From positions 1-43,451 of the forward strand of contig NZ_JABGCJ010000012.1 of NCBI RefSeq assembly GCF_019799965.1: DNA of 43,451 nt, written 5' to 3'. Below, one piece after another: positions 16,401-24,861 of the stretch. A program made the translations under genes and the position numbers. Origin of the DNA: Modestobacter italicus (GTDB lineage Bacteria > Actinomycetota > Actinomycetes > Mycobacteriales > Geodermatophilaceae). Under the pieces are notes generated by a model, which worked only from the letters and a program-made list of their open reading frames with translations, was not told the DNA's origin and ran no database searches. The stretch's first letter is position 1; each line of letters starts with the position of its first letter.

Positions 16401-16416
16401 TCGAACACACGTGCGA
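16401..16416. promoter_or_regulatory. LexA/SOS-box-like dyad
   Basis: TCGAAC-ACAC-GTGCGA differs at one arm position from the actinobacterial LexA consensus TCGAAC-N4-GTTCGA. It lies 42 nt before the GTG of the next gene, upstream of the expected -35 area. Confidence 0.35.
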
Positions 16417-16458
16417 TCCGGTGTCGAGGAGCGGCGCGGCCGCCCGCACACTGGACGG

Positions 16459-16827
16459 GTGGACGTCGCCCTGCCCCCCGGCTGGCCGGACGAGGTGCAC
16501 CCACCTGGCGCCCCCGACTGGGAGCGGACCGCGGTCGCCTGGTTGTTCGACCTGGTGCCCCCGGACTACCGCGCCCACGAGGTGCTGCGGCGCTACCCGG
16601 TGCTGCTGGCCCGGTTCGCCGGTGACCACGTCGCCGCGGGCCTGGAGGCGGCGCGGGCCGGCTGGCGCACCGTGCGCGTCGAGCTCGCCGACCAGCTGCC
16701 CCCGGAGGCGATGGAGGCGGCGATCAGCGCCTACGAGCGGGAGGGCGCCCGGCTCACCCGGGCCGCGCGTGGGGTCGAGGTGGTCGCCGGCGCGCTGCGC
16801 GGGGAGCGCTGGGTGCCCCGGTTGTAG
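16459..16827 (+). CDS. Conserved-looking hypothetical protein (122 aa)
   Basis: A 122-aa soluble acidic-to-neutral protein: [25 protein letters not shown]..., followed by helical stretches ([59 protein letters not shown]). I know no function. The GTG at 16459 is chosen because a weak -10-like CACACT lies 6 nt before it; the frame also opens at ATG 16411. An SOS-box-like dyad is upstream. It stops 103 nt before dxs, with a small hairpin between. Confidence 0.7.
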   Translation: MDVALPPGWPDEVHPPGAPDWERTAVAWLFDLVPPDYRAHEVLRRYPVLLARFAGDHVAAGLEAARAGWRTVRVELADQLPPEAMEAAISAYEREGARLTRAARGVEVVAGALRGERWVPRL

Positions 16828-16829
16828 AT

Positions 16830-16849
16830 CCCGCCGCTCACCGGGCGGG
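16830..16849 (+). terminator. Weak hairpin after the hypothetical gene
   Basis: CCCGCC (16830-16835) pairs with GGCGGG (16844-16849) across an 8-nt loop, right after the stop codon and before the dxs promoter. There is no U-tract. Confidence 0.35.
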
Positions 16850-16864
16850 TCGCCGGTTCGCAGT

Positions 16865-16880
16865 TACAGTGGGATCCCAC
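16865..16880 (+). promoter_or_regulatory. dxs promoter -10 with overlapping 12-bp palindrome
   Basis: TACAGT (16865-16870) is a good -10. The perfect palindrome GTGGGATCCCAC (16869-16880) overlaps its end and covers the expected transcription start near 16877, a classical repressor position. The leader to the dxs GTG would be ~54 nt. Confidence 0.4.
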
Positions 16881-16930
16881 CGGTTGCGCCCCATCGGGTG
16901 CCGCCGACGTCGAGAGGACCCTGCCCCGTC

Positions 16931-18856
16931 GTGTCGTTGCTCCGCTCGTTGACCGGGCCCGCCGACCTCCGGGCACTGCGCCCCGACCAGCTCCCCGTGC
17001 TCGCCACGGAGATCCGGGACGCGCTCGTCGCCGCCGTCGCCAAGACCGGTGGCCACCTGGGCCCCAACCTCGGGGCGGTCGAGCTGACCATCGCCGTCCA
17101 CCGGGTCTTCGAGTCCCCGCGTGAGCCGATCGTGTTCGACACCGGGCACCAGGCCTACGTGCACAAGCTGCTCACCGGCCGGCTGGACGGGTTCGCCCAG
17201 CTCCGCCAGCGCGGTGGCCTCTCCGGTTACCCGAGCCGGGCCGAGAGCGAGCACGACTGGGTGGAGAACAGCCACGCCTCCACGTCGCTGTCCTACGCCG
17301 ACGGGCTGGCCAAGGCCTTCGCCGTCCGCGGCGAGGACCGCCCGGTGGTGGCGGTCATCGGCGACGGGGCGCTCACCGGCGGGATGGCCTGGGAGGCGCT
17401 GAACAACATCGCCGCCGCGCAGGACCGCCCGGTCGTGATCGTGGTCAACGACAACGGCCGCTCCTACTCGCCGACCATCGGCGGGGTCGCCGACGCGCTG
17501 GCCACGCTGCGGCTGCGCCCCGGCTACGAGGAGGCGCTGGCCGCCGTCCGGCAGGCGCTGCACCGGGCCCCGGTCGTCGGCACCAAGCTCTACGACGCGC
17601 TGCACGCGATCAAGAAGGGCCTCAAGGACGTCCTGGCGCCACAGGGCATGTTCGAGGACCTCGGCATGAAGTACGTCGGCCCGGTCGACGGCCACGACAT
17701 CGAGATGATGGAGTCCGCGCTGCGCCGGGCCCGCTCCTTCGGTGGGCCGGTCATCGTGCACGCCGTCACCACCAAGGGCTTCGGCTACCCGCCGGCGGAG
17801 ACCGACACGATCGACGCCTGGCACTCCACCGGGGTCTTCGAGCCCGACAGCGGGCTCTCCTCGGCCGCCAAGGGACCGGAGTGGACCGACGTCTTCGCCG
17901 ACGAGCTGGTGCGCATCGGTACCGACCGCTCCGACGTCGTGGCGATCACCGCGGCGATGCTGCACCCCACCGGGCTCGCCCCCTTCGCCGAGCGGTTCCC
18001 CGAGCGCACCTACGACGTCGGCATCGCCGAGCAGCACGCGCTGACCTCGGCCGCGGGCCTGGCGATGGGCGGGCTGCACCCGGTCGTCGCGATCTACTCG
18101 ACCTTCCTGAACCGCGCCTTCGACCAGCTGCTGATGGACGTCGCGCTGCACGGCCAGCCGGTCACCCTCGTGCTCGACCGGGCCGGGGTCACCGGCTCCG
18201 ACGGCGCCTCGCACAACGGCATGTGGGACATGTCGATCTGCTCGATCGTGCCCGGCCTGCAGCTGGCCGCCCCGCGGGACGAACCGACCCTGCGGGAGGC
18301 GCTGCGGGAGGCCGTGCAGGTCACCGACGGGCCGACCGTCGTCCGGTTCCCGAAGGGGGCGCTGCCGCCCGAGGTGCCGGCGGTCGAGCGGCGCGGTCCG
18401 GTCGACGTGCTGCGCCGGGGCAGCGCCGACGAGGTGCTGCTGGTCGCCACCGGTTCGCTGGTGCCGATGTGCCTCGCCGCCGCGCAGCGCGCCGCCGACC
18501 ACGGCATCGAGGTCACCGTGGTCGACCCCCGCTGGGTGATGCCGGTCGCCGACGAGCTGGTGACCCTGGCCGGTGAGCACCGGCTGGTGGTCACCGTCGA
18601 GGACGGCGGGCGGGCCGGTGGCGTGGGCACCCTGCTCTCGCAGGCGCTGCAGGACGCCGACCGCGACGTGCCGGTGCGCACGCTGGGCCTGCCGCAGCAG
18701 TTCTTCGAGCACGGCAGCCGTGGCCAGGTGCTCGCCGACGTCGGGCTCACCGAGCAGGACGTCGCCCGCCGGATCGTCGAGTGGGCCGCCCGGGTCGCCG
18801 ACCGCACCGCGGCCCCGGCCGAGCCGCAGGCCGAGGCGGCAGAGGGGCAGCAGTGA
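16931..18856 (+). CDS. dxs: 1-deoxy-D-xylulose-5-phosphate synthase
   Basis: A 641-aa thiamine-diphosphate enzyme, the first step of the MEP isoprenoid pathway (pyruvate + glyceraldehyde-3-phosphate to DXP + CO2). The TPP/Mg2+ motif [16 protein letters not shown] lies at about residue 144. The transketolase catalytic Glu is in GIAEQHAL near residue 366, and the C-terminal transketolase domain is complete. The N-terminal [23 protein letters not shown] is typical. The length fits (620-645 aa). The GTG 16931 start gives [13 protein letters not shown], as in relatives. The stop overlaps the following thiamine-binding protein gene as GTGA. Confidence 0.97.
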   Translation: MSLLRSLTGPADLRALRPDQLPVLATEIRDALVAAVAKTGGHLGPNLGAVELTIAVHRVFESPREPIVFDTGHQAYVHKLLTGRLDGFAQLRQRGGLSGYPSRAESEHDWVENSHASTSLSYADGLAKAFAVRGEDRPVVAVIGDGALTGGMAWEALNNIAAAQDRPVVIVVNDNGRSYSPTIGGVADALATLRLRPGYEEALAAVRQALHRAPVVGTKLYDALHAIKKGLKDVLAPQGMFEDLGMKYVGPVDGHDIEMMESALRRARSFGGPVIVHAVTTKGFGYPPAETDTIDAWHSTGVFEPDSGLSSAAKGPEWTDVFADELVRIGTDRSDVVAITAAMLHPTGLAPFAERFPERTYDVGIAEQHALTSAAGLAMGGLHPVVAIYSTFLNRAFDQLLMDVALHGQPVTLVLDRAGVTGSDGASHNGMWDMSICSIVPGLQLAAPRDEPTLREALREAVQVTDGPTVVRFPKGALPPEVPAVERRGPVDVLRRGSADEVLLVATGSLVPMCLAAAQRAADHGIEVTVVDPRWVMPVADELVTLAGEHRLVVTVEDGGRAGGVGTLLSQALQDADRDVPVRTLGLPQQFFEHGSRGQVLADVGLTEQDVARRIVEWAARVADRTAAPAEPQAEAAEGQQ

Positions 18857-19143
18857 CCGACCAGGTCATCGCCGAGATCCAGGTGGCGCCCTCGCCGCCC
18901 GGCACCGCCGAGGACCCGCACGCCTTCGTGGAGGCGGCGATCCGGGTGATCCAGGCCTCCGGACTGCGGTCGGAGGTCGGGGCGCTGGGCACCACGCTCG
19001 AGGGCGACGCCGACACGGTGTGGGCGACCCTGCGCGCCGCGCACGAGGCGATGATCGCGGCCGGCGCGACCGGCGGCATCTCGCACGTGAAGGTCGCCTC
19101 GGTGAACCGCACGATGGACAGCCTCACCCACAAGTTCCGCTGA
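18853..19143 (+). CDS. MTH1187/YqgV-family thiamine-binding protein
   Basis: A 96-aa protein of the thiamine_BP family (formerly DUF77): [39 protein letters not shown], then [37 protein letters not shown]. This is the typical ferredoxin-like beta-alpha-beta pattern with the GTxxEG motif. Members bind thiamine or related ligands as oligomers. The GTG start overlaps the dxs stop by 4 nt, so it is translationally coupled to a thiamine-diphosphate enzyme. A role in supplying or buffering the cofactor is inference from that pairing. A strong terminator follows. Confidence 0.82.
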   Translation: MTDQVIAEIQVAPSPPGTAEDPHAFVEAAIRVIQASGLRSEVGALGTTLEGDADTVWATLRAAHEAMIAAGATGGISHVKVASVNRTMDSLTHKFR

Positions 19144-19186
19144 GGCCGGCGCGCGCACGTCCCGCGCGCCGTCCTCCTGCAGCAGA

Positions 19187-19226
19187 GGCTGTCCTCCCGC
19201 AGCAACGCTGGTGCGGGGGGACAGCC
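19187..19226. terminator. Strong terminator between the dxs operon and fadB
   Basis: A 15-bp stem, left arm GGCTGTCCTCCCGCA (19187-19201) and right arm TGCGGGGGGACAGCC (19212-19226). It has one U-G wobble in the plus-strand transcript and a 10-nt loop, and lies between convergent transcription units. There is no U-tract. Confidence 0.75.
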
Positions 19227-19229
19227 CAT

Positions 19230-19246
19230 GATCAGGTCACCTGATC
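19230..19246. repeat. 17-bp perfect palindrome
   Basis: GATCAGGT-C-ACCTGATC, 3 nt after the terminator stem and 16 nt before the fadB stop codon. Its position fits a second terminator arm for the minus strand or a protein-binding site; nothing else is visible. Confidence 0.5.
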
Positions 19247-19262
19247 GAACGCTGCGGTGGGG

Positions 19263-21341
19263 TCAGGCGGGCAACGAGGCCACGCCCTCCGGGAGGAACC
19301 GCTTCCCGGTGACGGCTTCCGACACCCCGGCGCGGTCCAGGTACGCCGAGATGCCGCCCAGCCAGAACGGCCACCCGGCGCCCAGCAGCATCGCCAGGTC
19401 GATGTCCTGCACCGCCTGGACGACGCCCTCGTCCAGCATCAGCCCGATCTCCTCGGCCAGCGCCCGCTCGGCCCGGTCGCGCAGCTCGTCGGCGGTGAGC
19501 GGAGAGTCGCCGCTGTCGATGCCGGCCAGGTCGGGGTCGACGACACCGGGCTCGGAGAACACCGAGCTCTTGCCGAGCTCCACCATCTTCCGCAGCCCCT
19601 CGCCGACGCCGAAGCGGTCGGGGAACGCCTCGTGCATCCGCTCGGCCACGTGCAGCGCCACCGGCGGTCCGACCAGTGACAGCAGCTCGAACGGGGTCAT
19701 CGGCAGGCCCAGCGGGTCCAGGGCCGTCTCGGCGACGGCGACCGGGGTGCCGGCGTCGACGGCGGCGGTGACCTCACCGAGGAACCGGGTCAGCAGCCGG
19801 TTGACCACGAACGCCGGGGCGTCGGCGACCAGCACGCAGCTCTTCTTCAGCGCCTTGCCGACGGCGAAGGCGGTGGCCAGCGTGGCGTCGTCGGTGCGCT
19901 CGGCGCGCACCACCTCCAGCAGCGGCAGGACGGCGACCGGGTTGAAGAAGTGCAGCCCGACCACCCGTTCCGGGTGCTGCAGCTGCGCCGCCATCTCGGT
20001 CACCGACAGCGCGGAGGTGTTGGTGGCCAGCACGCACTCGGGCCGCACGACCGCCTCCACCTCGGCGAACACCTGCTGCTTGACCGACAGCTCCTCGAAC
20101 ACCGCCTCGATCACCAGGTCGGCGTCGGCGAACACGCCCTTGTCCAGCGAGCCGGTGACCAGGCCCTTCAGCCGGTTCAGCGCATCGGGGGAGAGTCGCC
20201 TTCGACCAGCCAGCTTCTCCAGCTCGCCGTGCACGTAGCCCACGCCCTTGTCGACGCGCGCCTGGTCGACGTCGGTGAGCACGACGGGCACCTCGAGCCG
20301 GCGGACGAACAGCAGCGCCAGCTGGGAGGCCATCAGCCCTGCGCCCACGACGCCGACCTTGGTGACCTTCCGTGCCAGGCCCTTGTCCGGGGCACCGGCC
20401 GGCCGCTTGGCCCGCCGGTTGACCAGGTCGAAGGCGTAGAGGCCGGCGCGCAGCTCGTCGCTCATCAGCAGGTCGGTCAGCGCATCGTCCTCGGCCGCCG
20501 TGCCGGCGGTGAAGCCGGTGTCGCCGGCCCGGGCGAGGTCGAGCAGCTCGACCGCGCGCAGCGCGCCGGGGGAGGCGTTGCGGGTGCGAGCGGCGACGAC
20601 GCCGCGGGCCCGGGCGATGGCGTCGTCCCAGGCCGACCGGTCGACCTCGGGACGGCGGACGGCGACCTCGCCGGAGAGCACCCCGGCCGCCCACTCCAGT
20701 GACCGCTCCAGGAAGTCGGCCGGCTCGAACACCGCGTCGGCGATGCCCAGCTGCGCGGCCTTCGGCCCGGGAGTGACCTTGTTCTGCGCCAGCGCGTTCT
20801 CCACGATCACCGAGACCGCGGCGTCGATGCCGATCAGCTCGGGCAGCAGCTGGGTGCCGCCCCAGCCGGGCACCAGGCCCAGGAACACCTCGGGGAAGGC
20901 GACGACCGCGGTGCTGGCGATCGTCCGGTGCTGGCAGTGCAGCGCCAGCTCCAGGCCACCACCCATCGCCGCGCCGTTGACGAACGCGAAGGTCGGGATG
21001 GCCGAGTCCTTGAGCCGGCGGAAGACCCGGTGCCCGGTCTCGGCGATCTCCCGGGCATCGGTCGCCGAGCTGATCGACGGGACGCCGGAGAGGTCCGCGC
21101 CGACGGCGAAGACGAACGGCTTGCCGGTGACGGCGGTGGCCACCGGGGGAGGGGAGTGGGCGTCGATCTCGTCCAGTGCGGCGTCCAGCGAGGCGAGCCC
21201 GCCGGGCCCGAAGGTGGACGGCCGGGTGTGGTCGTGCCCGTTGTCCAGGGTGATCAGCGCCAGCTCACCGGCCAGCCCGGGCACCCGCAGGTACCGGACC
21301 AGCGCCTGCGTCACGACCTCGTTCTCGAAGACGGCGGTCAC
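19263..21341 (-). CDS. fadB: Fatty acid oxidation complex alpha subunit (enoyl-CoA hydratase / 3-hydroxyacyl-CoA dehydrogenase)
   Basis: A 692-aa multifunctional beta-oxidation enzyme. The crotonase domain spans ~10-190 (oxyanion region KPFVFAVGADLSGV; FVNGAAMGGGLELALHCQHR). The NAD-binding domain begins near residue 325 (VGVVGAGLMASQLALL), with the 3HCDH motif GLHFFNPVAVLPLLEVV and the C-terminal 3HCDH domains (VVNRLLTRFLGEV; DPLGLPMTPFELLSLVG). It hydrates enoyl-CoA and oxidises 3-hydroxyacyl-CoA. The GTG start at 21341 overlaps the fadA stop (GTGA), giving an operon fadA-fadB. A much longer open frame upstream runs antisense-like through fadA and is not coding. Confidence 0.95.
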   Translation of the reverse strand: MTAVFENEVVTQALVRYLRVPGLAGELALITLDNGHDHTRPSTFGPGGLASLDAALDEIDAHSPPPVATAVTGKPFVFAVGADLSGVPSISSATDAREIAETGHRVFRRLKDSAIPTFAFVNGAAMGGGLELALHCQHRTIASTAVVAFPEVFLGLVPGWGGTQLLPELIGIDAAVSVIVENALAQNKVTPGPKAAQLGIADAVFEPADFLERSLEWAAGVLSGEVAVRRPEVDRSAWDDAIARARGVVAARTRNASPGALRAVELLDLARAGDTGFTAGTAAEDDALTDLLMSDELRAGLYAFDLVNRRAKRPAGAPDKGLARKVTKVGVVGAGLMASQLALLFVRRLEVPVVLTDVDQARVDKGVGYVHGELEKLAGRRRLSPDALNRLKGLVTGSLDKGVFADADLVIEAVFEELSVKQQVFAEVEAVVRPECVLATNTSALSVTEMAAQLQHPERVVGLHFFNPVAVLPLLEVVRAERTDDATLATAFAVGKALKKSCVLVADAPAFVVNRLLTRFLGEVTAAVDAGTPVAVAETALDPLGLPMTPFELLSLVGPPVALHVAERMHEAFPDRFGVGEGLRKMVELGKSSVFSEPGVVDPDLAGIDSGDSPLTADELRDRAERALAEEIGLMLDEGVVQAVQDIDLAMLLGAGWPFWLGGISAYLDRAGVSEAVTGKRFLPEGVASLPA

Positions 21342-22561
21342 TTCGAAGCACCTTCCCAGTTCGGGTTCTCCCAGATCACGGTGCCGCCCATGCCGATGCC
21401 GATGCACATCGCGGTCAGGCCGTAGCGGACGTCGGGCCGTTCGGCGAACTGCCGGGACAGCTGGGTCATCAGCCGGACGCCGGAGGACGCCAGCGGGTGG
21501 CCGACGGCGATGGCACCGCCCCAGGGGTTGACCCGCTCGTCGTCGTCGGCGATGCCGAAGTGGTCCAGGAAGGCCAGCACCTGGACGGCGAAGGCCTCGT
21601 TGAGCTCGAACAGCCCGATGTCGGAGATGGTCAGCCCGGTGCGGGCCAGCGCCTTCTCGGTGGACGGGATCGGCCCCACGCCCATGACCTCGGGTTCGAC
21701 GCCGGCGAAGCCGAAGCCGACCAGCCGCATGCCCACCTGCAGGCCCAGCTCCTCGGCGACCTCCTCGGCGGCGAGCAGGCAGCCGGTGGCGCCGTCGTTC
21801 AGCCCGGCGGCGTTGCCGGCGGTGACGTGGCCGTGCGGGCGGAACGGCGTCCTCAGCGTCGACAGGCCCTCGAGCGTCGTGCCGGGACGGGGCGGCTCGT
21901 CGACGCTGGCCAGGCCCCAGCCCTGCTCGGCCGAGCGGGTCGCCACCGGCACGAGCTCCGGGCCGATCCGGCCGGCGGCCACGGCCGCGGCGTACCTCTG
22001 CTGGCTGGCCACCGCGAAGGCGTCGGCCCGCTCCTTGGTCAGGTGCGGGAAGCGGTCGTGCAGGTTCTCCGCGGTCGAGCCCATCACCAGCGCCGAGCCG
22101 TCGACGATCTGCTCGCTGACGAACCGCGGGTTCGGGTCGACGCCCTCGCCCATCGGGTGGTGGCCCATGTGCTCGACGCCGCCGGCGATCGCGACGTCGT
22201 AGGCGCCGAAGGCGATCCCGCTGGCCGTCGTCGTCACCGCGGTCATCGCGCCGGCGCACATCCGGTCGATCGCGTAGCCGGGCACCGACTTCGGCAGCCC
22301 GGCCAGCAGCGCGGCGGTGCGGCCGATCGTCAGTCCCTGGTCACCGATCTGGGTGGTGGCGGCGATCGCCACCTCGTCGACCCGGTCGGCGGGCAGCGCC
22401 GGGTTGCGGCGCATCAGCTCGCGGATGCAGCGCACGACGAGGTCGTCGGCGCGGGTCTCGGCGTAGATGCCGGTCGGCCCGGCCTTGCCGAAGGGGGTGC
22501 GCACGCCGTCGACGAAGACGACCTCACGCAACGAGCGTGCTCGTCGCTCTCCAGATGACAC
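21338..22561 (-). CDS. fadA: Acetyl-CoA C-acyltransferase (thiolase)
   Basis: A 407-aa degradative thiolase that cleaves 3-ketoacyl-CoA with CoA. The nucleophilic Cys102 is in DRMCAGAM. The C-terminal catalytic motifs are NPWGGAIAVGHPLASSG (His) and AMCIGIGMGG (Cys). The N-terminus, VVFVDGVRTPFGKAGPTG, is the actinobacterial FadA type. The GTG 22561 start has GGAGG 4 nt upstream. It is the first gene of the fadAB operon; its promoter contains an 18-bp dyad likely bound by a repressor. The same order of genes up to hemE is, from memory, found in Streptomyces. Confidence 0.95.
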   Translation of the reverse strand: MSSGERRARSLREVVFVDGVRTPFGKAGPTGIYAETRADDLVVRCIRELMRRNPALPADRVDEVAIAATTQIGDQGLTIGRTAALLAGLPKSVPGYAIDRMCAGAMTAVTTTASGIAFGAYDVAIAGGVEHMGHHPMGEGVDPNPRFVSEQIVDGSALVMGSTAENLHDRFPHLTKERADAFAVASQQRYAAAVAAGRIGPELVPVATRSAEQGWGLASVDEPPRPGTTLEGLSTLRTPFRPHGHVTAGNAAGLNDGATGCLLAAEEVAEELGLQVGMRLVGFGFAGVEPEVMGVGPIPSTEKALARTGLTISDIGLFELNEAFAVQVLAFLDHFGIADDDERVNPWGGAIAVGHPLASSGVRLMTQLSRQFAERPDVRYGLTAMCIGIGMGGTVIWENPNWEGASK

Positions 22562-22613
22562 GAGTCCTCCGCGGTGCGTTCGGGGGCCGGCCTCGGGGCG
22601 GGCCGACGGCCCG

Positions 22614-22642
22614 AAGTTACCCGTTGGTAACTCGTCGCCCAA
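22614..22642 (-). promoter_or_regulatory. fadAB promoter with internal operator-like dyad
   Basis: On the minus strand there is TTGGGC (22642-22637), a 17-nt spacer and TAACTT (22619-22614). The dyad AGTTACC-CGTT-GGTAACT (22615-22632) fills the spacer and overlaps the -10. The arrangement is that of a repressor operator, probably TetR-type. The leader to fadA would be ~46 nt. Confidence 0.55.
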
Positions 22643-22746
22643 GCGCACTCCCCGACGGGGTGAGGGCAGGCCCGGACGGCGGCCCCCGGTCGGTGGCGTA
22701 CCCCCGTAGGGTCGGCGGACGGGGACCGGTGACGACGGGTGGCGGG

Positions 22747-23595
22747 ATGGGCTCAGCGCGGCGCGGGGTGGCGGGGGTCGTGCCGTGGGCCGCGCTGCTG
22801 CTCCCGCTGATCGAGGTCGCGCTGGTGGTGGCCGGGGTCCTCCCGCTGGCCGTCGCGCTGGTGGTCGCCGTCGTCCTGGAGGTCTGCTTCGCGGCCGTCC
22901 TCGTCGCGGAGTGGGTGCTGTTCCGGCGGGCCCACCGGGCGGCCCGCGAGGCCGGCGCCGGGCGGGCCGCGGCGGTCCACGCCGGGATCGAGGCAGCCGC
23001 ACCGCGCCCGCTCGCGCTGCTGGTCCGCGCCGAGCTGGGCATGTGGCGCAGCCTGGCCTGGGCGGTGCACCGTCGTCGGGCGGGCGAGCCGGGGGAGACC
23101 CCGCTTGCCTACGCCTCACGGATGGACGTGCTGCTCTGGACGGTCATCGGCCTGACGCCGGTGGAGGCGGTCGTCGTCCACCTGCTCCTGCCGTGGGAGA
23201 GCGTGCGCTGGGTCGTGCTGGCGCTGACCGGCTACGGGCTGGTGTGGCTGATCGCCTTCGCGCTGTCCTTCCGGCAGTGCCCGCACACCCTCGGCCCCGA
23301 GCTGCTGACCCTGCGGTTCGGGCACCTGCGGGAGACCGTCGTCCGGCTGGACGACGTCGTCGGCGCCACCGCGGTGACCACCACGGAGCACCAGCGCAAC
23401 GTCGAGCACACCGGGGGCCTGCTGACCCTGTCGGTGGCGGGGGAGGCCAGCGTCCGCCTGCACCTGCGGCCGGGGGCGACGGTGCGGCACGAGGGCGGCG
23501 AGCTCCCTGTCGAGCAGGTGGCGTTCTTCGCCGACGACCCCCGCGCCGCCGTCCGGGGGCTCCGGACCCGGACGGCGGCGCGTTCGCGGGACTGA
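22747..23595 (+). CDS. Membrane protein with C-terminal soluble domain, unknown
   Basis: A 282-aa protein. Two adjacent helices (about 11-31 and 33-57), a ~65-residue cytoplasmic segment with basic residues, two more helices (about 124-146 and 150-172), then a soluble ~100-residue C-terminal domain rich in beta strands (LLTLRFGHLRETVVRLDDVVGA; GLLTLSVAGEASVRLHLRPGA), perhaps PH-like. ATG 22747 is used; an in-frame GTG at 22729 lies closer to a TAGGGT -10 box (22707-22712). It diverges from fadA and ends 3 nt from the ribonuclease D stop. I recognise no named family. Confidence 0.7.
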   Translation: MGSARRGVAGVVPWAALLLPLIEVALVVAGVLPLAVALVVAVVLEVCFAAVLVAEWVLFRRAHRAAREAGAGRAAAVHAGIEAAAPRPLALLVRAELGMWRSLAWAVHRRRAGEPGETPLAYASRMDVLLWTVIGLTPVEAVVVHLLLPWESVRWVVLALTGYGLVWLIAFALSFRQCPHTLGPELLTLRFGHLRETVVRLDDVVGATAVTTTEHQRNVEHTGGLLTLSVAGEASVRLHLRPGATVRHEGGELPVEQVAFFADDPRAAVRGLRTRTAARSRD

Positions 23596-23598
23596 ACC

Positions 23599-24861
23599 TC
23601 AGCCGGCGGCGATCGCCTCGGCGAGCAGCGCGCTGGTCAGGCCGATCTGCCACTCCCGGGCACCGCCGGCGCGCAGCACGGCGGCCACCGAGTCGGGGTC
23701 GGCCGGGGTGGGCGGGGACCACATCAGGCGACGCACCAGGTCGGGGGAGAGCAGGTTCTCCACCGGCACCGACCACTGCTCCGACACCTGGGCCAGTGCT
23801 GCCCGGGCGGCCTTGAGCCGCGCCGCGGCGGCCGGCTCGCGGTCGGCCCAGCGGTTCACCGGCGGCGGGCCGTCACCGGGACGGCTGTGCAGCGGCAGCT
23901 CCTCCTCCGGCAGTGCCCGGGCCCGGGTCAGCGCACCGAACCAGGTGCTCACCAGCTTCCGGTTCGCCCGGCCCCGGAAGACCGGCAGCTCCAGCAGGGC
24001 GCTCTCGGTCTTCGGGTCGGCCTGCACGGCCGAGACCATCGCCGAGTCGGGCAGCACCCGGCCGGGGGCGATGTCCCGGCGCCGGGCCAGGTCGTCCCGG
24101 GCCTGCCACAGCGACCGGAGCATGCCCAGCTGCCGGCGGCTGCGCAGGCCGTGCATCCCCGACGTCCGGCGCCACGGGTCGACCCGGGCGGCGGGGGGAC
24201 CGGCGGCCAGGATCGCCTCGAACTCCTGCCGCGCCCATTCCGTCTTGCCCTGCTCCTCCAGGATCCGGGCCAGCTCGTCCCGCACCTCGACCAGCACCTC
24301 GACGTCCAGCGCGGCGTAGACCAGCCAGTCCTCCGGCAGTGGACGGGTGCTCCAGTCGGCGGCCGAGTGCCCCTTCTGCAGCGACAGGCCCAGCAGCGAC
24401 TCCACCACGGCGCCCAGGCCCACCCGGGGCAGCCCGGCCAGGCGCGCGGCGAGCTCGGTGTCGAACAGCTTCGTGGGCACCAGGCCCAGCTCGGCCAGGC
24501 AGGGGAGGTCCTGGTTGGCCGCGTGCAGCACCCACTCGACGTCCCCGACCGCCCGCTGCACCGGCGACAGGTCCGGCAGCGGCACCGGGTCGATCAGCCC
24601 GGTGCCGGACCCGGCGCGGCGGATCTGCACCAGGTAGGCGCTCTGTCCGTAGCGGTAGCCCGACGCCCGTTCGGCGTCGACCGCGACCGGGCCGGACCCG
24701 GCGGCCAGTGCGTCGGCGTAGGCGACCAGCGCCGTCGAGGTCTCGATGACCGGCGGCAGGCCGTCGCGCGGGGCCAGCAGCGGCGTCGCGGGCGGCCCCT
24801 CGTCGACGGGCGCCGGCGTGGCCGGGTCGGAGGACAGCTCGGTGCCCGGGTCGGTGCTCAG
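23599..24861 (-). CDS. rnd: Ribonuclease D (DEDD exonuclease with HRDC domain), probable CTG start
   Basis: A 3'-5' exoribonuclease for tRNA/RNA 3' processing. The exonuclease motifs are DAE at 62-64 (PVAVDAERASGYRYGQSAYLV), HAANQDLPCL, the LDTELAARL-type motif (LFDTELAARLAGL) and YAALDVEVLVEV. An HRDC domain follows at about 215-295 (RRQLGMLRSLWQARDDLARRRDIAPGRVLPD). No ATG, GTG or TTG lies in frame upstream of motif I: the first is GTG 24630, which would delete the catalytic DxE. The only sensible start is CTG 24861, which overlaps the response-regulator stop as CTGA. That gives 420 aa, a normal family length. Confidence 0.88.
   Translation of the reverse strand: MSTDPGTELSSDPATPAPVDEGPPATPLLAPRDGLPPVIETSTALVAYADALAAGSGPVAVDAERASGYRYGQSAYLVQIRRAGSGTGLIDPVPLPDLSPVQRAVGDVEWVLHAANQDLPCLAELGLVPTKLFDTELAARLAGLPRVGLGAVVESLLGLSLQKGHSAADWSTRPLPEDWLVYAALDVEVLVEVRDELARILEEQGKTEWARQEFEAILAAGPPAARVDPWRRTSGMHGLRSRRQLGMLRSLWQARDDLARRRDIAPGRVLPDSAMVSAVQADPKTESALLELPVFRGRANRKLVSTWFGALTRARALPEEELPLHSRPGDGPPPVNRWADREPAAAARLKAARAALAQVSEQWSVPVENLLSPDLVRRLMWSPPTPADPDSVAAVLRAGGAREWQIGLTSALLAEAIAAG

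Noticed and set aside
16880-16930. TPP riboswitch in the dxs leader
   Set aside because: The leader is only about 54 nt and lacks the conserved TPP-box motifs.
16838-18712. Long open frame on the minus strand opposite dxs
   Set aside because: Low-complexity translation rich in Arg, Gly, Asp and His with no motif; dxs on the plus strand is complete and conserved.
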